Source: a virus. From it: a DNA stretch of 32,578 nt. Within the stretch, counting starts at the first letter, position 1. The number at the start of each line of letters is the position of its first letter. A program made the translations under genes and the position numbers. This document shows positions 1 to 7,150 of this stretch, one piece after another. A model generated the notes under the pieces. The model made no database searches, was not told where the DNA came from, and saw only the letters and a program-made list of their open reading frames with translations. The stretch covers positions 1 to 32,578 of IMG/VR virus record IMGVR_UViG_3300030331_000786; one strand, written 5' to 3'.

Positions 1-106
1 TAGGGACTGACGTTTTGTTTATGTCCCAAACTGGGTTGAGGAGCTTTGGGCGCACAATTCAAGAAAAGTCCCTGCCTTTGTCTGACTTGAGCAAAAACGT
101 CAAAAC
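1..106. repeat. Left copy of terminal direct repeat
   Basis: Bases 1-106 match 32473-32578 base for base except position 8 (T here, C at 32480). The difference is synonymous, ACT versus ACC for Thr in the tail gene. This is what an assembler leaves when it closes a circular or terminally redundant phage genome. The repeat alone cannot tell a packaged terminal repeat from an assembly overlap. Confidence 0.95.
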
Positions 107-770
107 TGAACTGATTAGCTTGATTGAGAACAGGTCGGCTCCGGTAGCATCTGTATACAGTCCTGAAAACTCTTTTTATTTGATTACGTTCCCAGATCAA
201 CAAACTACATACTGTTTTGATCTAAAGGCCAGACTAGAAAACGGGTCTTATAGAGCAACAAGATGGACTGCCGCTCCCTTCAAGTCTTATGATACAAAAG
301 ACGATGGCACCTTATTGGTAGGAACCAGTGATGGTGTTGGCACTTATGAGGGAAATTCAGACCAATTTAATGATTCTGGGACAATTAAAAACGGTACGTA
401 TCGGTTTGCTTACTTTAGTCCTGGCCTGACCTTTGGCGATCCGTCAAAGACAAAGTTCTTAAAGAAGCTGAAGCCGACCATTGTTGGTGCCAACACAGCT
501 ACGGTTTTTCTGAAATGGGCGTATGACTTTGAAACCACGTTTAATACAACGCAGTTTGTTGTTGGAAATCAGGTTCCGTTCTTTTTCAACGAATCAGCTT
601 CAGAATATACGGTTGCTGAATTTACAGGGGGGTCTACCACAAGCAGACCCTCTATCAACACGACAGGTGGAGGCTCTGTGATTACCATAGGACTTGAGTC
701 TGATATAGATGGTTTTAATTTATCCCTCCAAGAGATTAACGTATTAGCACTTATAGGTAGAACAGTGTGA
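1..770 (+). CDS. Tail tubular protein B-like, C-terminal part (continues from right end)
   Basis: This is the 3' portion of the gene that starts at 31677. The codon phase starts at base 3 (GGG ACT GAC) and matches the frame at 32475 exactly. Joined across the terminal overlap the gene is 1,566 nt and encodes 521 residues. The product is likely the distal tail-tube/nozzle subunit that follows tail tubular protein A in T7-like tails, assigned mainly by gene order and by an N-terminus typical of marine podovirus tail-tube proteins. At 521 residues it is shorter than T7 gp12 (about 790). No enzymatic motif is seen. The in-frame TTG at 15 is internal, not a start. The stop overlaps the next gene by 4 nt. 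Confidence 0.7.
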   Translation, partial: GTDVLFMSQTGLRSFGRTIQEKSLPLSDLSKNVKTELISLIENRSAPVASVYSPENSFYLITFPDQQTTYCFDLKARLENGSYRATRWTAAPFKSYDTKDDGTLLVGTSDGVGTYEGNSDQFNDSGTIKNGTYRFAYFSPGLTFGDPSKTKFLKKLKPTIVGANTATVFLKWAYDFETTFNTTQFVVGNQVPFFFNESASEYTVAEFTGGSTTSRPSINTTGGGSVITIGLESDIDGFNLSLQEINVLALIGRTV

Positions 771-1000
771 GCAACTATACAAAGACAACTGACTTTGCTG
801 CTAAGGACTCTTTGCCTTCTGGAGATGCTGGTAAGGTAGTCAAAGGCACAGAGTTTGATACTGAGTTCAACGCCCTTGCAACATCTATTGCGACTAAGGC
901 TGATCTCGCTTCACCCACCTTTACAGGGACAGTTACCATTCCTGCTCTTAACTTCACAGGAACTCTGTCTACAGGGACGATTGACGGAGGTACGTACTAA
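767..1000 (+). CDS. Small tail-fibre-type protein ending in DGGTY
   Basis: A 77-residue protein starting at GTG in a GTGA overlap with the tail-tube stop. The N-terminus (SNYTKTTDFAAKDSLPSGD) and the central ASPTFTGTV segment resemble N-terminal modules of phage tail fibres and short virion proteins, which anchor to the tail. I infer a small fibre or adaptor. The last five residues, DGGTY, are identical to the end of the collagen-like fibre at 24454. In both, the GGAGG coding for the two glycines sits 9 nt before the next ATG and serves as its ribosome binding site. The stop overlaps the next start as TAATG. Confidence 0.6.
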   Translation: MSNYTKTTDFAAKDSLPSGDAGKVVKGTEFDTEFNALATSIATKADLASPTFTGTVTIPALNFTGTLSTGTIDGGTY

Positions 1001-2073
1001 TGAGCTTAGAAATGGCATTATTAGGTTTAGGGGGTCTTGGTGGTCTTCTTACAGGTTTTGGTGTTAACGATCTTAGAGATATAGGTGAGGCAGCCAACAC
1101 GCAAGCTCAAGACCTTGCATCACAGTTGCAAGGCTTATCTACCTTTAAGCCGTACACGATGACTACGGCTACAGGCGGCACGTTCGGCGCAACTGCTAAT
1201 GAAGACGGCAGCATGGGAACCACCTTGACGCTTTCCCCAGAAGAGCGGGCGTTACAGGCGCAGATGTTCGGTGGTGCCAGTGACTTCTTTTCTAGGGCAA
1301 CGCAGGACACGGGTGCGCGTACACAGGACTTGTTTAACCAAATGCGAGCCATCCAATCCCCAGAGGAGCAAGCCCAGAGGCTGGCCTTAGAGGAGCGTCT
1401 AGCGGCACAGGGAAGACTGGGTGTACAAACGGCGCAGTTTGGCGGTACACCTGAAGCACTGTCTTTAAATATGGCTCAGGAACGCGCCAGAAACGAGGCA
1501 ATGTTCGGTGCGATGCAACAAGCACGACAAGAGCAGGCACAACAAGCGGCATTGGGTCAGCAGTTCTTGGGTCAAAGCTATGTACCGCAGGCTCAGATGC
1601 TGAATGCTATTCAAGGAACGTCTTTGTTCCCGCAGTTGCAGCAGCAGGCACAGTTGTTCAGCGCTGGTCAGTTTGGTGAAACCTCAATGTCCGGTATCGA
1701 GGCAGAGTTATTGGCAGAGCAAGCCAGAGCTAACCTTATTGGTGGTCTTGGTTCTAGTATGCTTAGTGGGTTGTTTACCCCTGTTGCTACTGCTGGTGGC
1801 GGTGTAGGCAACATTCTTACGACCGTTTTAGCAGCCTCAGATGTACGCCTCAAAGACAACATCGAGAAAGTAGGAGCAGTAGATGGCATCAATCTCTACA
1901 TTTGGGATTGGACAGACGAAGGCAAAGACATTGCAGGAGATCAAAAAACATTTGGTGTTCTTGCTCAAGAGGTTCAGCAAATCAGACCTTCTGCTGTTAT
2001 TGAAGGCTCTGATGGATACTTGAGAGTAGACTACAGCAAGCTGCCAGAAGTTTCTGCATTGATGGAGGTTTAA
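1000..2073 (+). CDS. Virion protein with C-terminal S74 chaperone-like domain
   Basis: 357 residues. A glycine/leucine-rich hydrophobic N-terminus (about 1-22) is followed by a long Gln/Ala/Glu-rich helical region (about 85-225), a Gly/Leu-rich stretch (about 240-275), and from Ser280 a SDVRLKDN motif. That motif marks the intramolecular chaperone auto-processing domain (peptidase S74), with the Ser-Lys dyad at S280/K285. The domain keeps the GVLAQEV and VDYSKL segments but stops about 78 residues after the Ser. It lacks the long terminal coiled coil that normally ends these domains. Position between tail-tube and internal virion genes suggests a tail tip or ejected protein. Start is coupled to the upstream stop. 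Confidence 0.65.
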   Translation: MSLEMALLGLGGLGGLLTGFGVNDLRDIGEAANTQAQDLASQLQGLSTFKPYTMTTATGGTFGATANEDGSMGTTLTLSPEERALQAQMFGGASDFFSRATQDTGARTQDLFNQMRAIQSPEEQAQRLALEERLAAQGRLGVQTAQFGGTPEALSLNMAQERARNEAMFGAMQQARQEQAQQAALGQQFLGQSYVPQAQMLNAIQGTSLFPQLQQQAQLFSAGQFGETSMSGIEAELLAEQARANLIGGLGSSMLSGLFTPVATAGGGVGNILTTVLAASDVRLKDNIEKVGAVDGINLYIWDWTDEGKDIAGDQKTFGVLAQEVQQIRPSAVIEGSDGYLRVDYSKLPEVSALMEV

Positions 2074-2076
2074 GTA

Positions 2077-3402
2077 ATGTCTAAATTTAACGCATTATTA
2101 CGATCGCTGGCTCGTCCTCCTGCTTTTCAAGAGGGTCTTTTTGATGCCGCTAGGGGCATAGGTGCTACCCCTGTGATGTTAGAGGCGCAAAGGCAGGCTG
2201 AAGAGAAAAAACAAATGTTATCTACACTGCTGAACGCTGCAGTAGATCCGGCTGCTACGTCTGCTACTTTGACAGAAACGTCAAGGTCTTTAATGAATAT
2301 AGACAAAGAGCTTGGATTGCAGGTTGCTGCCCAAGCCAAAGAAGCAGCATTAGAAGAAGAAAGGACAAGAAAGTTTGGTGAAAGGAGAGACGCATTAATT
2401 AATACTGCTACCAATTTAGGCTTTGAAGACATTGCAACTTCAATTCAATCAATTTCCGATCAGGAAGAGTTAGCAGACGTAGCAAAGGATCTTCGGAAAA
2501 GAGTGCTTGATTTAGCTCCAACACAAACTCTTGCGCAAAGAAGGTTTATGGCAAACGGCGTTGGTATTTCGCCGCAAAAATTCAAAGATCTTGATTTGGC
2601 TAACATGGAAGACGACGCTTTTAACACACTTATATCTGGACAAGGCGGTGAGTTAGAGCCATTTTTGATAGTCGAGGCGGATGGAACAAGTAAAGTTGTT
2701 CAGAAGCGAGTAAATAAAGGTCTTGTTTGGGACAATGAAGCCCAGACTTGGAAAACTGCTGAAGAATTAGGGCTTCAAAGACCACCCCCTCAAGTAAGGG
2801 TCGTCGAAAATATAAATAACACACTCGGGCCAGAACTTGTTGAAGAAGGCGTGAAGTTATTCGCTGAAAGTACGGAAGATGCAAGAAAGGCCGCAGAGTC
2901 CTTAAATTCTGTAAATAGATCTCTGCCTTTGATTGACAATATGTTCACAGGCATGGGTGCGGAGGTCAAGCTCAATATCGCTAGGTTTGGGCGTTTCTTT
3001 GGCATAGAGATGGCCGACCCTAAATCAATAGCAGACACCGAAGTATATTTAGCTGATTCTGGCCGAAGGGTTGCTCAGTATATCACCAATTTGGGCGCAG
3101 GAACGGGGCTTTCTGATGCTGATAGGCAATATGCACAGTCTGTTGTCGGTGGAGACATCAGTGTTGACGCTGAGGCCATGAAGCGAATTTTACTTATTGC
3201 TAAAAGTGCTAATGAAGGAATTCTTGCTCAATACTATGAAAGACGAGGCAGAATTAGAGATGCACTAGAAGAAAAAGGTCAAGAGGGTGCGCTGGAGTTT
3301 TTTCCCACCCCAGTTTTAAATGAACCTCTTGGGTCTGCCGCACCCGCTACCGCAACTTTAAGATGGGATGAAAATCGCCAAGATTTTGTCCCCATCCTGT
3401 GA
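2077..3402 (+). CDS. Large helical internal virion protein candidate
   Basis: 441 residues, mostly charged and helical, with Ala/Glu/Lys-rich segments at about 35-150 and no signal peptide or clear catalytic motif. I do not recognise a named family. Its place downstream of tail-tube genes, followed by a second long helical protein, matches the internal core or ejection proteins of podoviruses, and that is the basis of the call. ATG at 2077 has GGAGG 9 nt upstream, inside the end of the preceding gene. The C-terminus (about 385-441) contains a Pro/Ala-rich linker. The gene ends 10 nt before the start chosen for the next. Confidence 0.55.
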   Translation: MSKFNALLRSLARPPAFQEGLFDAARGIGATPVMLEAQRQAEEKKQMLSTLLNAAVDPAATSATLTETSRSLMNIDKELGLQVAAQAKEAALEEERTRKFGERRDALINTATNLGFEDIATSIQSISDQEELADVAKDLRKRVLDLAPTQTLAQRRFMANGVGISPQKFKDLDLANMEDDAFNTLISGQGGELEPFLIVEADGTSKVVQKRVNKGLVWDNEAQTWKTAEELGLQRPPPQVRVVENINNTLGPELVEEGVKLFAESTEDARKAAESLNSVNRSLPLIDNMFTGMGAEVKLNIARFGRFFGIEMADPKSIADTEVYLADSGRRVAQYITNLGAGTGLSDADRQYAQSVVGGDISVDAEAMKRILLIAKSANEGILAQYYERRGRIRDALEEKGQEGALEFFPTPVLNEPLGSAAPATATLRWDENRQDFVPIL

Positions 3403-3412
3403 GAATATTATT

Positions 3413-5080
3413 ATGGGTCAGATTGTTAGGCTTCCAGACGGCAAAACGGCGGAGTTTCCCGATGACATGCCATTGTCTGAAATAAAAATCATTTTAGCAA
3501 AGCGGTTTCCTCCTCCTAATTCTTCACAGATGCCGATTACAGGGCGAGCTGGTGCAATTATGCGCCGTGGAGCGCCCGATGTTGTAGGCGCTGCACAAGA
3601 CATTGGACAGACAGTATCCGAAAGCCCAGCAGCTCAAACTTTTTCAGAAGAAATGGCTCAGTTTGGGCCAGAGATTAGGCGTCGATCAGCGCGGATTATT
3701 GGTGAAGAGCTTGATTTGACTGATCCTGGCAAGGTTGCTGGGGTTGTGGCAAGCCAAGCGGCAAGAGCTGGCGGGGCAACGCTATCTTCATTCATAGGAT
3801 CAGTGATTCCTAACAACATAAAAGAAGGCGCATTAGGCGTTTATAACAACATCAAGGAAACAGATGCTTTTCAGTTGGCGGCAGATGCGGCAAGTAAGGG
3901 AATTGCCTATTACAACGACTTTGCTGAGCGGTTTCCAGAAGAAGCGGAGCAGTTTTCAACCGCAGTGGATCTATCGGCATTATTTGGGCCGCGTCCCGAC
4001 CTAATGAAGGCAGATCCATCATCCAGCTTTGTAAGTGGCAGAGCCGCATCAAAGAGAGAGTCTGCGCGATTAGCCTCCAGAGAGGCTAGGCAAACTGGTA
4101 TCACGCGGATGCTAGAGCCAGAAAACCGAGACATAACAACTCGCACCCGATTTGATGAAACCGGCCCCATAAGAACAAGAACTTGGCAACCTGATAAATT
4201 TGATCAAAGCGTAATTGACACCATCACGGATAAAGTTGAGGGTTTTGACCCTGATAGATCATACACTCACAATTTTGGGTTAGTTCAAGACTTTATTGAA
4301 TCAAGACAAAAAAGAACGGACAACATGATCGCCAGTCAGAACGTCCAGATTGACCAAGATATGCTGTCAATTCAAATGCGTCAAAACATGGATGAGTTGA
4401 TTTCTGACCCAGCGTTTAGGTTTTCAATACCTGACGAGCAAAAAGTTGCTAGGGAGGTTATGGAATTTGCTTTAGAGCTGGTGCAAAAGCACGGTACTGA
4501 TTTAAACGGAGTTCTAAAAGCTAGGCGCGAATTTGATAAAGCATTAGCCAAAAAATATGGGCAAGCAAATGACGCTAGAGGCGCGGCAGCCAAAAGGGTT
4601 AGGGAAGTTTTAAACGACACTTTAAAAGCCAACACAACGGGCGATGAGTTACATGAGGCGCTGACTGACCAGTTTCACTCAATAACCGCTCTTGAAAGAA
4701 TGTTGCCCAAGAGAAATGCTGAGGGCGAAAATGCGTTAAAGAGGCTTTTCGACAATCTTCAAGATGTTGGAAACATACCTACTAGCCCTCTGGCGCTCAA
4801 GACAACGGTATTTGCTGGCGTTGGGATACTGGCCAGCACTTTGGGGTCAGTTGCGGCTTTGAGCGGCGCTACGCTATATGGTGCATTTCTGGCGGCACAG
4901 CCTAAAAATCGTTTGAAGGCTCTTGCTGGGCTTCTGTCAACAACAGACAAGGCTATAAAAACAGCCAAAAAAGGCACTGAGGTTGCTCAACAATTACAGG
5001 CTGACAGGTTGCTATTGGTGGATTTGATTAACGCAACAAGAGCAGAAATACAATCTGGCGAGGAACCTAATCCCAACTAA
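3413..5080 (+). CDS. Large internal virion protein candidate with membrane segment
   Basis: 555 residues from the ATG at 3413. The first 35 residues (GQIVRLPDGKTAEFPDDMP and on) match the short domain that often opens phage ejection proteins. An upstream in-frame start at 3368 would overlap the previous gene by 35 nt and lose this natural N-terminus. The middle is charged and helical. A hydrophobic segment at about residues 464-492 (VFAGVGILASTLGSVAALSG region) may span a membrane, as expected for a protein delivered into the host envelope. Last gene of the late block. It overlaps the convergent NinG-like gene by 14 nt, and I see no terminator between them. Confidence 0.55.
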   Translation: MGQIVRLPDGKTAEFPDDMPLSEIKIILAKRFPPPNSSQMPITGRAGAIMRRGAPDVVGAAQDIGQTVSESPAAQTFSEEMAQFGPEIRRRSARIIGEELDLTDPGKVAGVVASQAARAGGATLSSFIGSVIPNNIKEGALGVYNNIKETDAFQLAADAASKGIAYYNDFAERFPEEAEQFSTAVDLSALFGPRPDLMKADPSSSFVSGRAASKRESARLASREARQTGITRMLEPENRDITTRTRFDETGPIRTRTWQPDKFDQSVIDTITDKVEGFDPDRSYTHNFGLVQDFIESRQKRTDNMIASQNVQIDQDMLSIQMRQNMDELISDPAFRFSIPDEQKVAREVMEFALELVQKHGTDLNGVLKARREFDKALAKKYGQANDARGAAAKRVREVLNDTLKANTTGDELHEALTDQFHSITALERMLPKRNAEGENALKRLFDNLQDVGNIPTSPLALKTTVFAGVGILASTLGSVAALSGATLYGAFLAAQPKNRLKALAGLLSTTDKAIKTAKKGTEVAQQLQADRLLLVDLINATRAEIQSGEEPNPN

Positions 5081-5492
5081 CGAACTCTAACCACCCTGCT
5101 GCACCCGCCGCCCTTTCGTTCTCCATACGGGCGGCTTCTGCCTTGTAATGCTTGGCGATGTCTTTGACTTCCCTCACCATGCGCTTGCCCAGCATGATGT
5201 CCTCTACTTTCTCCCTGAGTATCTCTAAGGCACCTTCACCATAAGTGTCAACATAATGACGGTAGAAGTAGTCGGGGTTACTGCCAAACCTTTGATGACA
5301 TCCATAACAATGGGCAAAGGCATTCATGGCATCATATCTAACACCCTTCTTTGCCCTGCCAAAGTAATGACTACAGTGCAGGCCCATACTGTTTTCTTCG
5401 TACTTCTTGCCACACCCCTGGCAAGCAAAGTCAGATCTGATCCTGATGCATCGGCTGAACCAATGATCTGCTGGTGTACGCTTTAATCGCAT
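5067..5492 (-). CDS. ninG: NinG/Rap-like recombination protein
   Basis: 141 residues. Lambda NinG (Rap) is a Holliday-junction-targeting recombination endonuclease with a zinc-binding HNH-like core. Here paired metal ligands appear in order: C24-x2-C27, H39/C40/H42 in a GLHCSH motif, and C62-x2-C65-H66 in HCYGCH, followed by the GSNPDYF segment and a helical tail. Start: the ATG at 5492 has GGAG 6 nt upstream, one base after the upstream stop. A GTG at 5504 would place that GGAG inside the gene. It is the last gene of the leftward recombination block, next to a NinB-like protein, an arrangement that recalls the lambda nin region. Family call is strong; the exact nuclease activity is inferred. 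Confidence 0.8.
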   Translation of the reverse strand: MRLKRTPADHWFSRCIRIRSDFACQGCGKKYEENSMGLHCSHYFGRAKKGVRYDAMNAFAHCYGCHQRFGSNPDYFYRHYVDTYGEGALEILREKVEDIMLGKRMVREVKDIAKHYKAEAARMENERAAGAAGWLEFVSWD

Positions 5493-5493
5493 A

Positions 5494-6327
5494 TCAATCT
5501 CCACAAAAGCACGGGATCGTCTCGCCCCCTGCCAAATCTAATTGTCCCTGCTCTCTGGCAATGACTTGCATCTGCGCGTAGCTGGGCCGGTCGTTACGCC
5601 ATAATGCCCCTGATTGTTGGCTGGCAGGGACTTCACGCTCCATCCTAGCCCACCAATCTGCCCTGCTAGGGCGTTCCACTATCAATGATTCAATCAGGTT
5701 TGCTCCCTTTAGGTAACAGAGATCGCAGTTACCATGCGGCGTAACGCCGTTGACGTTTGACAGTTTGAGGTCAAATGGTTGCTGTGCCCAGAATTGGCTG
5801 ACTGTTTCTTTGGTGACGCCCGCTGCCACTAGCGGCCTGCGATGCGGCTCTATCTTGGCGGCTCGACGTTGCTCGTCAGCCCTGATGCCAACGATCGCCA
5901 TGTTTTCACCATGAGAACGCTTCTCGCAAAGACCAACTGAAAGCAAGTAATTAGCAATCGTGCGAATCTTTAGCTCAATCGTGCAGAACCGCGCCACGGG
6001 GTTTGGCAGATACTTTTTGGCGTGAATCAACGCCTCAAACGGCTCGCCATTCCTCGCGGCGGTATCAAAATCTACCACCTTAAAGCGATCTTTGGTTTCC
6101 TCTGCCCACTGATATTCAAGCCAGACAATCGGCACACCCCATTCTTTGCTACATCTTTCTACAAACCTGAGCGTTGCTTCCTCTTCTTTGCCGGTGTTTG
6201 CAAAGGTGACAATGCAGTCATCAGGCAGGCCATCATTAGCCTCAATAAACCGCCACAGCATATAGGCGCTAGTCCTGCCGCCACTAAAGCTGATGCAGGA
6301 TGGCTCTGTCAGCTTAAAAGGATTCAT
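5494..6327 (-). CDS. Phosphoadenosine phosphosulfate reductase-family protein
   Basis: 277 residues. The N-terminal SGGRTS at residues 15-20 is the PP-loop that binds adenylated substrates in PAPS reductases and related ATP pyrophosphatases. Cysteines at C115 (ARFCTIELK), C201/C204 (CDLC) and the final CFCGD are spaced as in the subfamily that carries an iron-sulfur cluster, to which the DNA-sulfur enzyme DndC also belongs. Substrate is not readable from the sequence. Cysteine synthesis support, RNA or DNA thiolation are all possible; the setting among DNA-modifying genes favours nucleic acid work. ATG at 6327 lies within the previous 55-codon gene, a 14-nt overlap. No dnd partner genes are present. 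Confidence 0.8.
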   Translation of the reverse strand: MNPFKLTEPSCISFSGGRTSAYMLWRFIEANDGLPDDCIVTFANTGKEEEATLRFVERCSKEWGVPIVWLEYQWAEETKDRFKVVDFDTAARNGEPFEALIHAKKYLPNPVARFCTIELKIRTIANYLLSVGLCEKRSHGENMAIVGIRADEQRRAAKIEPHRRPLVAAGVTKETVSQFWAQQPFDLKLSNVNGVTPHGNCDLCYLKGANLIESLIVERPSRADWWARMEREVPASQQSGALWRNDRPSYAQMQVIAREQGQLDLAGGETIPCFCGD

Positions 6328-6481
6328 CTTTTGGCCCCGAATAGCGGATTATCTCGAGGGGGGTTTCTTGGGCGTCCTTGAGCGGCTTGGTGCTCAGATC
6401 CATCATTATGGCTACGTCTTCTTCTAATCGCTTAGCCATAGATTCTGCGGCCTCTACGGCTAGTTGTGCATCATTTTTCAT
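6314..6481 (-). CDS. Small hypothetical protein, 55 aa
   Basis: Encodes MKNDAQLAVEAAESMAKRLE and on to a C-terminus of KDESF. The first half is an amphipathic, coiled-coil-like helix. It fills the only gap in the leftward operon: its start overlaps the end of the upstream gene by 11 nt and its end overlaps the PAPS-reductase start by 14 nt. That tight tiling is the main argument that it is real. Function unknown. Confidence 0.55.
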   Translation of the reverse strand: MKNDAQLAVEAAESMAKRLEEDVAIMMDLSTKPLKDAQETPLEIIRYSGPKDESF

Positions 6482-6737
6482 AGCCGTATGCCTCTAGATC
6501 AATGGAAGGTCTGTTGCCGTCAATGGCAAATGTTATGTCATGTTTTTCACAAATATCCTGCATCTGTCCAATGATGCGGTTGATATATGCTTCTTGTTTG
6601 ATGATGTGGTCGCCAAGATCTTCGCGGATACGATCCATAGTGTCCGTTTCTTCTGACATGTAATGGGCGTGAGACGTGGCCTGATCCGTAATAAAATTAC
6701 AAAAAAATGTAGCCAGTTGTTTTTCTCTTCCGTTCAT
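6471..6737 (-). CDS. Hypothetical protein, 88 aa
   Basis: The protein is charged and helical, with a repeated acidic/basic pattern around DRIREDLGDHIIKQEAYI, probably a coiled coil, and no recognised motif. Start ATG at 6737 overlaps the NinB-like stop as ATGA, with AGGATGAG just upstream as ribosome binding site. It is translationally coupled inside the recombination operon between the NinB-like gene and the small 55-aa gene. Function unknown; a partner of the neighbouring DNA proteins is possible but unsupported. Confidence 0.6.
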   Translation of the reverse strand: MNGREKQLATFFCNFITDQATSHAHYMSEETDTMDRIREDLGDHIIKQEAYINRIIGQMQDICEKHDITFAIDGNRPSIDLEAYGYEK

Positions 6738-7150
6738 AACTCATCCTTTAATGTTTGCGGGAACGGGACATAAATGCCCTTATGCTCTGAGAGCCACCGT
6801 ACAAGCACCTCAGCGGCTTCGCTCAGTTCCTTGCCGGTTAGCTTAGTGGTGGACGTTTTATCGTACATGGCCTTAATGATGGGCTTGTAGAGCATCTCCT
6901 TTACCAGCCCCTCAGTGAAAGGTATTTCAATCTTATCGTTAAAGGGGTGGGTCGCCGTAAACCCAGCATCGTTTAGCTGCTCTGCCATCTGCCTGAACCA
7001 GAGGTGCATGGCGTTGTTCTGCCTCTCAGTCCTACCTGCTGGCTTGATTGAGTAAAGTAAATGATTGCCTTGGGCAAACTGATCTTTTACAAAGTCTGCA
7101 AAGAACTCCAGCTTCTCCTGGCTGTCTACTATCCATCTATGGCCGTCCAC
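6734..7150 (-). CDS. ninB: NinB-like recombination protein
   Basis: 138 residues from the GTG at 7150, which has GGAGG 6 nt upstream. The longer TTG start at 7177 would bury that site. The central RTERQNNAMHLWFRQMAEQL segment looks like the NinB family signature (R-x2-Q-N-x-x-H/L-W). Lambda NinB (Orf) binds single-stranded DNA and can replace RecFOR in homologous recombination. The N-terminal half would be the beta domain and the C-terminal half is helical. It overlaps the methyltransferase end by 14 nt and is coupled to the next gene by ATGA. Together with the NinG-like gene it makes a small recombination module. Divergent, so moderately sure. Confidence 0.6.
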   Translation of the reverse strand: MDGHRWIVDSQEKLEFFADFVKDQFAQGNHLLYSIKPAGRTERQNNAMHLWFRQMAEQLNDAGFTATHPFNDKIEIPFTEGLVKEMLYKPIIKAMYDKTSTTKLTGKELSEAAEVLVRWLSEHKGIYVPFPQTLKDEL

